From contig CM119269.1 in assembly GCA_051294375.1 (NCBI GenBank), positions 17,160,265 through 17,224,264 of the forward strand: a stretch of 64,000 bases of DNA, given 5' to 3'. The position numbers and the translations under genes were made by a program. The DNA is from Paraspadella gotoi (Eukaryota > Chaetognatha). Below the pieces are notes generated by a model that ran no database searches, had not been told where the DNA came from, and saw only the letters and a list, made by a program, of their open reading frames with translations. This document shows, one piece after another, positions 1 to 30,251 of the stretch. Within the stretch, counting starts at the first letter, position 1. The number at the start of each line of letters is the position of its first letter.

Positions 1-17684
<17,684 letters not shown>

Positions 17685-18293
17685 CCTTTTATCTCTTCCG
17701 AAACGATCTCGTTCTATTTATTAAAACGCGACTAATTTATCTTTCTTGCCCGTTTGTTAATATGAAATGAAATACATATATGCGTCTCNNNNNNNNNNNN
17801 NNNNNNNNNNNNNNNNNNNNNNNNNNNNNNNNNNNNNNNNNNNNNNNNNNNNNNNNNNNNNNNNNNNNNNNNNNNNNNNNNNNNNNNNNNNNNNNNNNNN
17901 NNNNNNNNNNNNNNNNNNNNNNNNNNNNNNNNNNNNNNNNNNNNCTCTCTTTCTCACTCACGCACACCTTTGAAAAATTATGTAAAAATAACTTATTCGA
18001 ACGAACAACCATCGTTTAAATTAATTATTAATATAATAACCTATAGCCGGATCTCATGTTTTTAACTCGTCCGACTTAAATAACAATACAGTGCTATCTG
18101 ACCCTGTACTCTCCCGTAATTTCCCAGTCACTGATTACGACCCTGTTTCCGCGTTCGCGACCCCGTGTATTTTAGTGCAATACTCATTGGCTAAGTTATA
18201 TTAATTCGTGATGGTGTGGAATACGTTAATTTTGTCGAATTTTTGCTTTCGTCTTTCAATTTTTTTTCTCTTTTTCTTTAAGTTCGAAAATGC

Positions 18294-18299
18294 AATAAA
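18294..18299 (+). promoter_or_regulatory. Possible SKOR polyadenylation signal AATAAA
   Basis: First AATAAA seen downstream of the SKOR stop codon (610 bases, with a 156-N gap between). Position only; no transcript evidence. Confidence -1.
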
Positions 18300-20689
18300 G
18301 GCAACCCAGTCAAAAGAAAAGAAAAAAAAGTGTTTTGACTTTTTGTTGATTTATCTCGAATGACGCGCAGTCAGTCCGTCGCTCTCTCTCTCTCTCTCTC
18401 TCTCTCTNNNNNNNNNNNNNNNNNNNNNNNNNNNNNNNNNNNNNNNNNNNNNNNNNNNNNNNNNNNNNNNNNNNNNNNNNNNNNNNNNNNNNNNNNNNNN
18501 NNNNNNNNNNNNNNNNNNNNNNNNNNNNNNNNNNNNNNNNNNNNNNNNNNNNNNNNNNNNNNNNNNNNNNNNNNNNNNNNNNNNNNNNNNNNNNNNNNNN
18601 NNNNNNNNNNNNNNNNNNNNNNNNNNNNNNNNNNNNNCGCCTTCTTACTTCTCCCTCCTTTTCTCAGTTAGTCACAGCGAAAAGAGGTTTGAAAACGCGT
18701 TTATAAAATATAAAAAGACTTCTCGAGGCCAAAAAAAAGGGGGAAAAAAAGAAGACAACAACAAAACAGAAGCGAAATTAAAGAAGACGATTGGCGATTG
18801 GGGGAGACTCGGACGCGTGGCGTAACGAGAATNNNNNNNNNNNNNNNNNNNNNNNNNNNNNNNNNNNNNNNNNNNNNNNNNNNNNNNNNNNNNNNNNNNN
18901 NNNNNNNNNNNNNNNNNNNNNNNNNNNGGCAGTGGGACAGGGGAAAAGGCTAATTGGAAAAGAAGTGTTGAGAACTGTAAAATTTAAAATCTATATATTT
19001 TTAAAATAATTTATTGCCAGCCAGTTATATTGTCACTCTGGTCATCATTTCGAAGAGGAGGGGAAAGCTTGGGGTTGTCACTGGCTCATGTTGGGGTNNN
19101 NNNNNNNNNNNNNNNNNNNNNNNNNNNNNNNNNNNNNNNNNNNNNNNNNNNNNNNNNNNNNNNNNNNNNNNNNNNNNNNNNNNNNNNNNNNNNNNNNNNN
19201 NNNNNNNNNNNNNNNNNNNNNNNNNNNNNNNNNNNNNNNNNNNNNNNNNNNNNNNNNNNNNNNNNNNNNNNNNNNNNNNNNNNNNNNNNNNNNNNNNNNN
19301 NNNNNNNNNNNNTGAGAGTGAGAGAGTCCTTGTAAATAAAGAAGCATTTGCATTTTTCTTTTCAATTTTCACGGACGGCTTAAAAATGGGCGTTTCCTCG
19401 CGTAATTAGTTTTATTGGGGTTGTAAAAGTTTAAAAAATGGAACGACGTTCGACGAGAGCGAGGCTGTGAGAGAGAGAGAGAGAAAAAAAAAGGGAATCG
19501 ACCGTCTCCGCCCGGTTGTGAACAGCGCCGCTCGTCGGCGACGATTCGAAACTTTGAACGAAGTCTTTGAAAATTCCATTGTCGGCTCAACTCGTCGTCG
19601 TCGACGTCGTCGGCATGAAAGGGAGGAGGCCGGAGCAAAATGAAAAAAAANNNNNNNNNNNNNNNNNNNNNNNNNNNNNNNNNNNNNNNNNNNNNNNNNN
19701 NNNNNNNNNNNNNNNNNNNNNNNNNNNNNNNNNNNNNNNNNNNNNNNNNNNNNNNNNNNNNNNNNNNNNNNNNNNNNNNNNNNNNNNNNNNNNNNNNNNN
19801 NNNNNNNNNNNNNNNNNNNNNNNNNNNNNNNNNNNNNNNNNNAAAAAAAAGAGCGCGCTTGGAGCCACGCCCATCCGGCGCGGTCCCTACGGACGGACGA
19901 ACTGACGGACGGAGGGAACGATGGTCTCGTTAGCGAAGGAAGGTGGCGATCAAGTAAGGTCGGGTAAGGCTGAGGGTCTCCTGGGATGTTTGGGTGAGGA
20001 TTGGTAATGTCTCTTGGTTTGGATGAAGACGCTGCCATTCATAAGTCGACGGATGCATTGTTAACATTGTTACCATGATGTTTTGATGGAGATGATACCA
20101 TTTTTGACTCCAATGACTCAGAATGTAAATTGAAAGTTCGGTCGCGAATGTGAGGAAAAAGTGTTAGAATTGGTTAAATTTTGTTCATCTCTTCAATTAA
20201 TTCCGTTATTATATTAAATTTTGCCAGGAATAGGAAGAAAAAAAGGAAAGAAATTTCAAATAAATTGTTTCGTAATCAGAACTGTCTGATCTTGAATACT
20301 TTAACTTTATATAATATAAAATATAAATATTAAATATTATATATATATATATCTCCAATCCTAATACAAATTCAGATCTTCGTCGCGAACTAAATCTCAC
20401 ACTTGCTGTCGATACGCCTCGCCAGGCGTATCTCCGTCCTATGTCCCAGCAAAAAGGCCGTTTTGGGACGGGGTGAAGTCTCACTGGGGCTGGTCTCTCT
20501 GTGAAACATGAAAGGTAAAGTACATAGAAAGTAGCACACAGATAGGCTTGAGCAGACAAAATGTAGAAAACGAATCATGATGAGTAAAATAAACAGTTGA
20601 GCAACGGCATCTCTCAACACCTGCACTCCAATCCGACACCCCTTCAGCTCATGATAAATCTAAAATTAAAAACCTTGAATTTTATTATT

Positions 20690-21080
20690 TCGCGACTGGC
20701 GAAGCGACCGCCTTAAGCCCGAGGCGAGAGTGCCGTCACCGCTCCGGTAATCCTGCCCGCGCCAATACTACACAACGTAGGCTGTCGCCGCGATGGCCAG
20801 TTCGCATTGCGCGGCGGGGGTAATCGTCGGTGTAACGTGGTCTTCGGCGACGGTGGGCGTGGAAAGGACGTGAAGGGGCAGTATTGAATCTGGCGCCGGA
20901 CCGTCCGAGCGGTGCGCCCAGCCGCGCAGCCGCCCGGCGGACAGGTCATCGCTAGGGCCGGGCGGCTGCGGAGAGGACCGCCTCCCCTCGGGTCGCCGGT
21001 CTCATCTCAGTCTCTCTCCTCTGTCGCTCGGCGGGGCGCCTCTGTTATTTATTCGAAGGCGTCTGCACGAAAAAATTTGT
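20690..21080. promoter_or_regulatory. CpG-rich island-like patch
   Basis: About 390 bases much richer in CG dinucleotides than the flanks, with GGCGCCGGACC, GCCCAGCCGCGCAGCCGCC and CCGGGCGGCTGCGG. No stable reading frame. It could be a promoter for a transcript not visible here; there is no direct evidence. Confidence -1.
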
Positions 21081-21940
21081 GGCAGGTTTCTGCGCTTAAC
21101 TTCTCGTTTGAATCGACGGGAGAAGGTTATTCGTCTAATCTCTGTCTTCAGTCCTATCGTCTCTGGTCTTTCGTCGTCGTCGTCTGCCTCTCTCAGCTCG
21201 TCGTTCTCTCTCTCTCTGCTCGGTCTCTCAGCCCGTTTTATTCTTACTCTCGCCTTCGTGCAGAGTTTTGTGAAGAGAATGATTGAGGAGTGAAATTTCA
21301 GGCCCTGAATTTTTCTTTTTACGATTGCGGAAGAATTGTCGAGGCTTGGCGTGGGGCGCTGGGGGGGGGGGGATTGTGGCGAGGGTGTGCGCGGTCACAC
21401 GCTCCACCACCCCAAGTCGCCTGCACCTTTCTCAATGAGGTCGTTCGTCGCTTCGAACGGTGGAGTTTAATGCTTTATTCTTGAGGTAATGATTTTGGTT
21501 TGTCTTCTCTGCGACGCCGACTGACGCGACGACGACGACGAAGTAGGAAGGGAAGAAAGAAGAGTTAAATTTGCGAAATCGCAGACTCGAAATGTTCTCA
21601 CGAAATCTGCTGCGCCGGATTCGGAAATTCAATTAGGAAAAAACTTGTCTCCTTCGTCTCCCTTCCCTTTCCCCCCAAAATCTCTCCTTTCTCTTACCTT
21701 CCTTCCCTGACTAACCCTTTTACGTTCGTTTTTCTATCAATTTTTTCAAGCATCCATATCACAATGTGATATTATCACATTTACCATGTTTCTTATCTAG
21801 CTCCTCCGTTCGACCTCTTTCCTTTTTCTTTCCTTTTTATCCTTTCCTCCTTCTTTCCTTTCCCTTTTTATCCTTTCCTCCTTCTTTCCTTTTCCTTTTT
21901 TATCCTTTCCTCCTTCTTTCCTTTTCCTTTTTATCCCATG

Positions 21941-24900
21941 CGAACTCCACGGTTGGTGAACCGCAGCAGTACTCTCACGCCATAGTCCATGCCAAATAAT
22001 AGGACGAGCTGAGTCTTCTACGCAAACTAGTACAGGAAGTGACAATGTATGGCATTCGCACAGGATTCCGAAAGCTACATGACTTTAACGACTAACAAAT
22101 TATTTTAGAAGGAAGCCTGCATACTGACGTATTTCTTTTTTCTTCTTACGCCTGAATGTCGAAGTTCTACCTTTAACATATGAAGCTTGAATTCGAGCTT
22201 AATTCTCAGTTACTTTCTAACTAATTCGACCAAACCAAATTTCACACGGTTCTACCAATGGTTTACGTTCGTAACTCGTCGACTTGCGTCATAGGTCAGT
22301 GCTAAACACTAAAACGAAACCTAGACTTTAACAAAAAATCCACCACCCTTGGAGAAGAAAAAAGCCCAATAACGGAAATGTATGTGTCTAACTCGTTCTT
22401 TTTCATGAAACGAGCCACGAAGCTTGAAAAAGCCAAATAAATAACTTGGTTGTCTTCATCTGCCGGTTCTCTCTCTCTCTCTATCCACTCTCTCTCTCCT
22501 CTCTCACTCACATACGCAGTTGGGACACTCCGGGACCTTCGCCCGAGCTCGAATGCCACTCACGCTCGCCCTCGTCTGACCCCCGCCGGCGTTTATATCT
22601 TACCCTTGGATTCGCTCCGTCCTCTGACCCAAGCCGAGATTTAGCGGGGCATGCGGGCGTTGAAGCGAGACGCAGCGCAGCGTCCTCACTTCTCTAGCAT
22701 TTTTTTTCTCATCGACCATGGAAGAGCGATGTTCCATTTTCCTCGTGCCGTTTCTAGGGAGAAAACAAACCTGTTCTGACTCAACGACACGGTGATTCTC
22801 TGCAGAAGGCCGTTGAGACGATATAGGTACAGCCTGCGTGGTTTCTCATCGTCGCCACCGTCGTCGTCTAGTGTTGTACGTGTAGTCCATCAATCACGGC
22901 TCGTCGCTTTAAAGCGTACAACTTATCACTTTTCGATCGAGGTTTTAAACTCAGCGTTGGAGTTAAATCGACATCTGTTTCGACATTCCTACACCTTTAG
23001 TCGCTAATAACTAGCGAGATAGCTGTTTTTTCTACTATTGAACTGGCAACTTTTACTGATTTTTAAAATTGATACTAGTAACAAACACAAACTCTAGTAA
23101 AAAAAAATCATAATGTGTAATCTATTAATAACAGGTTTTTATTTCAACATATTCTAATAGTAATGCAGGTGGCGCATAAAAACACGCACGTTGGCAACCG
23201 CCATATTACATACTCTATAGTTATCGAAAACAAGAGCCTAATCATTAATACTCAACATGTACTTGTAGAACGCTCGTCGCTTTTGTGATCGTCTAGCATC
23301 GCAGGAGTCCTTCTGTCGCCTCTTAAGTTTCTACCGCGTCGATCGACGGGAGCGCGAGCGGCAACTCGACCCACGAGTCGTTCGCTCATTTCTCTGTGGT
23401 CCGCGCTTTTCTCCATTCGGTAAACGCGACGTCGAGTTCCTTCCCGTAAGAAAAGCCAACGCAACGTCACCGCACCCGTGTGAGTTTTCAAACTGTCGCA
23501 GCAAGCCTGGCAGGCTGTTGGTTAAAAAAAAGAAACTGCACTTGAAGCGGCATGAATATTGTTCCTCTCGCGTAATTGCTTAGAATACTTCTTATCTCCC
23601 CCCGCCAATAAGAGTGATCAGTATGAAGAAAGCGTAGATAAATATAGCGTAATATGTTTTATATTTATATCAATTTTTCGATCACTCGCTGTGAATTGTG
23701 TTATCGCGTCGCAGGAACACGAAGTACGCAGAGCGCAAGCAGCAAACCTACATTTGCTTGCGTCTTTCCATTTTGAGGTTGATTTGTTGTGTCCACTATC
23801 AGGATATTTGAAAATTCGTTTGCAGTTTTCTTTATTTCTGAGAAAATAAATGCCTTTTAAAACAATGTTTAAATAAACAGTATAATATAAACAGTTAATG
23901 AGTTTTATTTTCGTAAAAGAATCAAGAGTGGCAATCTAAAAATGAGGAAGACATTTTAAGTAATTGAACGAGACAGGAAGAACATGAAAGAAAATGAACG
24001 AGAACAATTAGATGGCTGAATTCTTTTTACGTTTTAAGCCAGCCTTGGTTAGATGAACAGAGCAATTTGATGTCTAAAAATGGCGCGAAAAATCAGTAAC
24101 GAAGGCAAGATATATCTTTTTGCACAGGCAGCACTTTTCCGAGAATTCTAACTTTTTTTATTTTGAATACTTAGACTATTGTTAAACTTAATAATTTTCT
24201 TTCATCTGAATTCAAGAGCCTGCACCTGACATTGTGTTTTAAAAGCTGCAAATTAATCTGCAATTGTAAAGCTGACTGCTTCATCTCTTCAATGGAATCT
24301 GATTGGATATTGAATATTATAATTATAAGTACTAATCGATCTTTGCTTATTTTGATATCAGACGATTGATTAATTAACACTGCTAATGAATTTAAGTCGA
24401 GATTAAGCACTGTTCAAAAATATATTCTACATCTGAATGTGCCACTATAACAAAAAAAACCAGCGGAATCCCTACAGGCACTATTCTCAGTTCAATATAG
24501 CGAGCACAGTTTTAGTGTTAAATTAAATCAAAACAAACACGTTTACATATGTGGATCGTTAACATGAAGCTGGGTCTATGGCCCGCCCGTCTGCATCTCT
24601 TCTTCTCGTCTCTTTTTTTTTTTCTTTTTCTTGATACACAGATCGCCTTCTATTACGTGGGACCTCCCCCAACTTTTCCAAAACTTCTCCCAATGCTTAC
24701 TTTCTATCCAATTCAATAGGGATGACCTCTCTCTCTCTCTCTCTCTCCTCCTCTCTCTCACTTCGTTCTCTCTCTCATTGTCCTTCCAATCCCCAACCCC
24801 AAAAGACAGGAGGAGCGCCGATGGCGGTTCGCACAACTCGCGCAGACCAGTCGCGCAATTTTCCGCTTTTTTACAGAGTGATGAGGACGGAGAGAGAGGA

Positions 24901-25892
24901 AATTGAATCTCCCCACTTCCGCAAAATCCATTAACAAAGCATAAGTAGTTTCTGTTCATTCTGCCGGATTTTCGGGCAAATGACATAGAACACTTTCTCT
25001 TTTTACCGAAATCACCGACGCGAGTGCTCGCTCTTTTTCTTTTGGGACTTTTATTACTTCGCATTTCTCTTTTCGGTTTTTTTTGCGAGATGAGAGACAG
25101 AGAGACGAGAGACGAGAAGATGACCGAGGAGAGGGAGAGACAGAGACTGAAGGCCGATGAGGAGATGACGAGAAGAGAGAACACATAGGACAAATGCAGG
25201 AATAAGTAGAGAATCTTTAAAACCGCTTCTAGAGTGGACGAAAGCCTATTCCTGCCGAAAACCTTCTGCGCCCTCGCATCCTTCCGGGCGGACCGTAGAA
25301 AAACAAAAAAAAGCTTACATCCGGCACCGACAACTATGGATAATTAGTATGTCGGATCTCTGCGAACCGCGAAATTCACAATTCGCTGTCACTTTAGCCG
25401 ACGATTTCCATCTTGCTGATCGGAATGAAACAAAACGACCAGTTAAACTGAAATCACATGTTGCGCAAAACCAGCAAAGAGGAAAGAAAGCCAGGGATGG
25501 AGAGGCTGTAGGGAGGAAACGGAAAGAACGAGAGCAAGGTGGACGGACAATGGAGAACACATGAACGAAGAAGCAAACTGAGGTGCAAGACTGATGCGAG
25601 CGGAGGAAAGGAATAAACAATCGAACAAAATAAAGAAAGGAGGAACAGGATCAAATAAGGAAAAGGAAAGAAGGAGGAAAGGATAAAAAGGACAAAGCTA
25701 AACAGAAGGAGGACAAGGCAATACAAAAGGGAAAGGCAAAATACAGGAGAAAGATAAAAGGAAAAGGAAATAAGGATCAAGAAAGGAATAAAACACGGAA
25801 CAAGGAAAGAAAGGCAGGAAGGAATAAAATAGAAAAACAGTAGGAAAAAGCAGGTCAAGAAAGGAAAAGGAAAGAAAGCGACGGAACAGGAT
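21941..25892 (+). repeat. Left arm of a large imperfect palindrome
   Basis: Reverse complement of 25918-29108. Sample matches: GGACGAGCTGAG (22002) with CTCAGCTCGTCC (29049); GCAAGCCTGGCAGGCTGTTGG (about 23502) with CAACAGCCTGCCAGGCTTGC (about 27829); GTTAAATTAAATCAAAA (24518) with TTTTGATTTAATTTAAC (26940); GGTGCCGATG at about 26210 mirrors CATCCGGCACC at about 25319. Differences are mainly small indels, plus unequal GA tracts. No protein-coding gene is recognised in it. Confidence -1.
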
Positions 25893-25917
25893 NNNNNNNN
25901 NNNNNNNNNNNNNNNNN
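25893..25917. other. Assembly gap of exactly 25 N at the palindrome centre
   Basis: Sits at the turn-around point between the two arms. Flanking sequence is purine-rich (AGGAAAAGGAAAGAA) on the left and its pyrimidine complement (CTTTCCTTTTCC) on the right. Confidence -1.
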
Positions 25918-26706
25918 TCCTTCTTTCCTTTTCCTTTTTATCCTTTCCTCCTTCTTTATTTTTCTTGTTATCCTTTCCTCCCTCCATCATCCTTCCACCC
26001 GAGTTTCTTCATTTTCTCATTTCTCCCTTCCACCTCCTTCTTTCCTTTCCTCCCTACCGCCTCCCACCCTCCTTTCCTTTCTCTTCGGTTTTGCGCAAAT
26101 GTGATTTCAGTTTAACTGTCGTTTTGTTTTCTTCCGACAAAAGATGAAATCGTCGCAAATGACAGCGAATGTAATTCGCGTCGCAGAGATCCGACTTATA
26201 TCCAATTTCGGTGCCGATGTATTTTTTTTTGTTTTTCTACGTCGCCCGAGGATCGAGGGCGCAAGGTTTTCCAAATAGCTTCGTCCACTCTAAAGCGTTT
26301 TAAAGATTTCTACTTAGTTCCCTGCCGTTTGATCGCTATGTGTTCTCTCTTCTCTCTCTCCTTTATCGTCCTGCCGTCCTTCATCTCTCTGCTCGTCCGT
26401 CGTCTCTCGTCTCTCTTCTCTCATCTCTCTCTGCAAAAAAAACAACGAAAAAGAAAAGGCGAAGAAAAGTCCCAAAAAAAGATAGCGAGCAGCTCGCGTC
26501 GGTGATTTCGGGTAAAAAAGAAAGTGTTCACATTGCCCGAAAATCCGGAGAAGAAAAAACACATTAATGCTTGTTAATGATTTTCGAAGTGGATTCATTT
26601 CCTCTCTCTCCGTCCTCATCAACTCTGAAAAAACGGGAAAATTAGGCGACTCTCGCGAGGTTTCGAAACCGCCACGCCTCCTCTTCTTTTGGGGTGGGGA
26701 TGGAGG

Positions 26707-26774
<68 letters not shown>

Positions 26775-28651
26775 CCCTATTGAAATTGGAATGAAATAGA
26801 TTTGGGCGAAGTTTGGAAAAGTTGGGGGAGTCAACGAATAAAAGGCATTTGTATCAAGAAAAGAAAAAAAAAAAGAGCGAGAGAGAGTATGAGAGGGGGG
26901 CAAGACAGCGTTCATTTAACGATCCACAATTTAAACTGTTTTTTGATTTAATTTAACACTAAAACTGTCTTCGCGTATATTGAACGAAATAGTCTGTAGG
27001 GATTCCTGGTTTTTTTTCAGCGTTCAGATGAGAATATATGTTTGGAACAGTGCTTAATCTCGACTTAATTATTAAGTTAATATCAACTCGATACAAATAA
27101 ACAAATTCGATTAGTAACTTATATAAAATTTCAATATCCAACAGTCATTGAAGAGATGAGCAGCAGCTTTAAATTCAGATATTTGAGCTTTTAAAAACAA
27201 ATGGTCAGGCCTCAATTCAGATAAAAATATTAAGTTTAACATAGTCTAAGTATTCAAATAAAAAAGTTGAATCTCGGAAAAGGCTCTGTGAAAGATATAT
27301 CTTGCCTCGTTTACTATTTTTCGCCATTTTTAGACACAATTGCTCTGTTATCTTACCAAGCTGGCTTCAAAACGTAAAATAGAATTCACCGCTCGATCTA
27401 ATTTTCTCTCATTTTTTTCATGTTTCTTCGTTCGTCAATATCTAAAATTCTTCCCTAATTTTTAATTCCACTCTTTGATTTCTTTACGAAATAAAATCAT
27501 TAATGTTTATTATATATGTTTATTTAAACATTGTTTAAGCATTTATTTTTCAGAAATAAAAAAAACTGCAAACGAATTTTCAAATATCCTGATAGTGGAC
27601 AACAAATCACCTCAAAATGGAAAACAAGCAAAGGTTGCTGCTCGCTCTGCTCTTCGTTTTCTGCGCGATACAAATTCACAGTGAGTGATCGAAAAATTAT
27701 AAATATAAAATATTACCAATTATCTACATTTTTCAACATCACTTTATGGCGGGGGGGGAGATAAGAAATACGTAACAATTACCAGAGACAATATCATGCC
27801 CTTCAATGCATTTCTTTTTTTAACCAACAGCCTGCCAGGCTTGCTGCACAGTTTGAAAACCCGGGTGCCGTTGTTGCTTCTCCTTCGGGAAGAACTCGAT
27901 CCGTTTACCGAATCGAGAAAGTCGCGGGAAACGAAATGAGGAACGACTCGTGGGTCGAGTTGCCCGCCTCGTCGATCGACCGGAGAAACTTAAAGCGACA
28001 AAGTGACTCCTGGATCGTAGACGATCAACAAAGCGACGAGGTTCTAAAGACATTTGAATATTATATAGCTCTTGTTTTATAACTATAAGTAATATAGCGG
28101 TGCAGTGGTTTTTATCGCCATCATTACATAAAATGTGAAATAAAACCTTATTAATAGATTACACATTTGATTTTTTTTACTAGGTTTGTTTTGTTACTAG
28201 TATCAATTTTAAAAAATAGTAAAAGTTGCAGTTAAAGTAAAAAAACAGTATCTCGTAGTATACGACTAAATGTAGAGTCAACAGATGTCGATTACTCCAA
28301 CGCTGATTAAACCTCGATCGAAAAATATAAGTTTGACGCTTTAAACGACGACGATGATGACAACGACAACACTAACGACGACGGTGGCGACGATGAAAAC
28401 GACGACAGCGCCAACGTCTAACGCCTTCCGAAATCACCGTCGTTGAGCAAACAGGTTTTTTCCCTAAAACGAGAGGAAAATGGAAATGTTTTCCTTCGTG
28501 AGAAAAAAAAGCTAAAATCGACCTGCACTCGTCCGCTTCACTCCCCTGCCCCCAGCAAATTCGCTTGGTCAAGGACGAGCGATCCAGGGTAAGTTAACCC
28601 CCGGGGTCAGAGCAAGCGGTGAGGCATTCGCGCGAAGCCGAGGTCCATCGT

Positions 28652-28683
<32 letters not shown>

Positions 28684-29108
28684 CTTTTTATTTGTTTTTT
28701 CAAGCCTCGTGGCTCGTTCAGAAAAACGAGTTAAACATACATTTCCGTTATGGGCTTTTTCTCCAAGGGGGTGGATTTTTTGTTAAATCAGTTTCTTTTT
28801 TAGTTTTACTGACCTTCGCAAGTCACGAGTCGAACGTAAACATTGGTGAACGTTGAAATTTGTTTGGCGAATTGTTAAAGTAACTGAATTAGATCAAATT
28901 AAGCTTATATTTAAAAGGTAAAACTTCGAAATTCGAGCGTAAGAAAAAAAAAAACTCGGATCAGCTTCTTCTAAAAATTTGTTAGCTTAATCATTACTTT
29001 GGACCTGTGACGAATCCTAATTTCACTTCCTGTATAGTTTGGTAAAACTCAGCTCGTCCTATTATTGGCATGGACAGCTAAGTACTCGTTCACCAACCGT
29101 GAGTTCCG
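25918..29108 (-). repeat. Right arm of the large imperfect palindrome
   Basis: Mirror of 21941-25892, about 760 bases shorter because the left arm has a longer purine tract and many insertions. Matching order runs from ATCCTTTCCTCC at the centre to TTCACCAACCGTGAGTTCC at the outer edge (left arm GGAACTC-like CGAACTCCACGGTTGGTGAA at 21941). Includes (GA)n at 26710-26771, which mirrors the shorter (CT)n at 24725-24760. Confidence -1.
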
Positions 29109-29762
29109 GCTTCATTCCCCACACGCTCAAGCCAATAATATGGGTTAGTCACTGCAGGTCCAAACCCCTGAGAGCCAGCCTTCGGGAGATGCCTCACACC
29201 CCGGGTATCACACATATCTCCCGTTGCCATAGTTCCTAGTTTATTCTTCATGATAACCATACATTGTCCTCCAGATAGTTTAAGTTTAACATCGTTACAA
29301 AACCATCGTTACATAACCCTCAATTCGATGAGCCACTCAATTAATAACGGCTCGATCTTATTCCTCTTTGATTCTTATTCTTAAGAATCAAAAAAAAAAG
29401 AATTCCAATCTCGTCATAAAAACAAAACCGGATTTCGTGGTGGCCGTCGATGACTCGTTCGCCTTGACAGTGGAGAGAGAAGTTGAATAACTCTCTTGCC
29501 GTACGAAATTCAAGGTCCCGGATTTAATTAGGCGATGTTTTAGACTATGTTTGTTGTAAATTAAATCGCGGATTCGTTTTAAACTTACCATAGACTGAGT
29601 ACAGGTAAGTGAGTAGGTAGATCTTCCGCGTCATCGTCTGTCGGGCGTCGGTCTCGACATTTGGAGGCCGACTCCCCTTTTTCGTCCTCGATGATTATCG
29701 AGAATCTCAGAGAGGGAAGGCGTTCCGCTCAGAACGAAAGCTTGGTTTTATTTGTTCTTTCT

Positions 29763-29819
<57 letters not shown>

Positions 29820-29853
29820 CTCTCTCTCTCTCTCTCTCTCTTTCTTTCTCTCT

Positions 29854-29897
<44 letters not shown>

Positions 29898-29911
29898 TCT
29901 TTCTTCTCTCT

Positions 29912-29953
<42 letters not shown>

Positions 29954-30251
29954 GATTTAACATAATAAGACGCTTTGTTCGTTGTTCCCTCTTTTCAATT
30001 ATTTTCGTCATCAAAAAAAACTGAATCAGCTTTGTCAAATATTCTGTTAAAAAAGAAAGAAATTTTTTCAGCTACTTCATGCAATAAATATCTCTATAAA
30101 AAAACAGTTCTTTCAGTAGTAGGTTTTGAAAAACCTGCAAGGTCAATGTCAACTCTACTGTCGATGACAACATTGTCATCTCTTTCATTATTTAACCACT
30201 CACCCTTCCACGTCCATCGATGAACGCCCTTTAAAACACAACTCGGTTGAC
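29109..30251. other. Upstream region of the MFS gene with (CT)n
   Basis: Ordinary AT-rich sequence, then a compound (CT)n tract at 29763-29952 broken by TTTCT units. No other gene is seen. The start codon of the transporter follows at 30252. Confidence -1.
29763..29952 (+). repeat. (CT)n / (CTTT) microsatellite, about 190 bases
   Basis: CT dinucleotides interrupted by CTTT and CATC; located about 300 bases upstream of the MFS start codon. Confidence -1.

Larger units (their letters stand above)
17685..21940. other. Gene-poor interval with five gaps
   Basis: Gaps: 17789-17944 (156 N), 18408-18637 (230), 18833-18927 (95), 19098-19312 (215), 19651-19842 (192). Several abut GA/CT or A-rich tracts, so they are probably assembly breaks at simple repeats. 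Between them I see no coding homology. Bases 20330-20352 are (AT)n and 21830-21940 is a tandem TCCTTTCCTCCTTCTTTCCTTTT-type array. Confidence -1.

Noticed and set aside
22446-25620. Several 60-100 codon frames in the palindrome arms
   Set aside because: They are not preserved between the two arms and occur in indel-rich sequence, so they are not supportable as genes.
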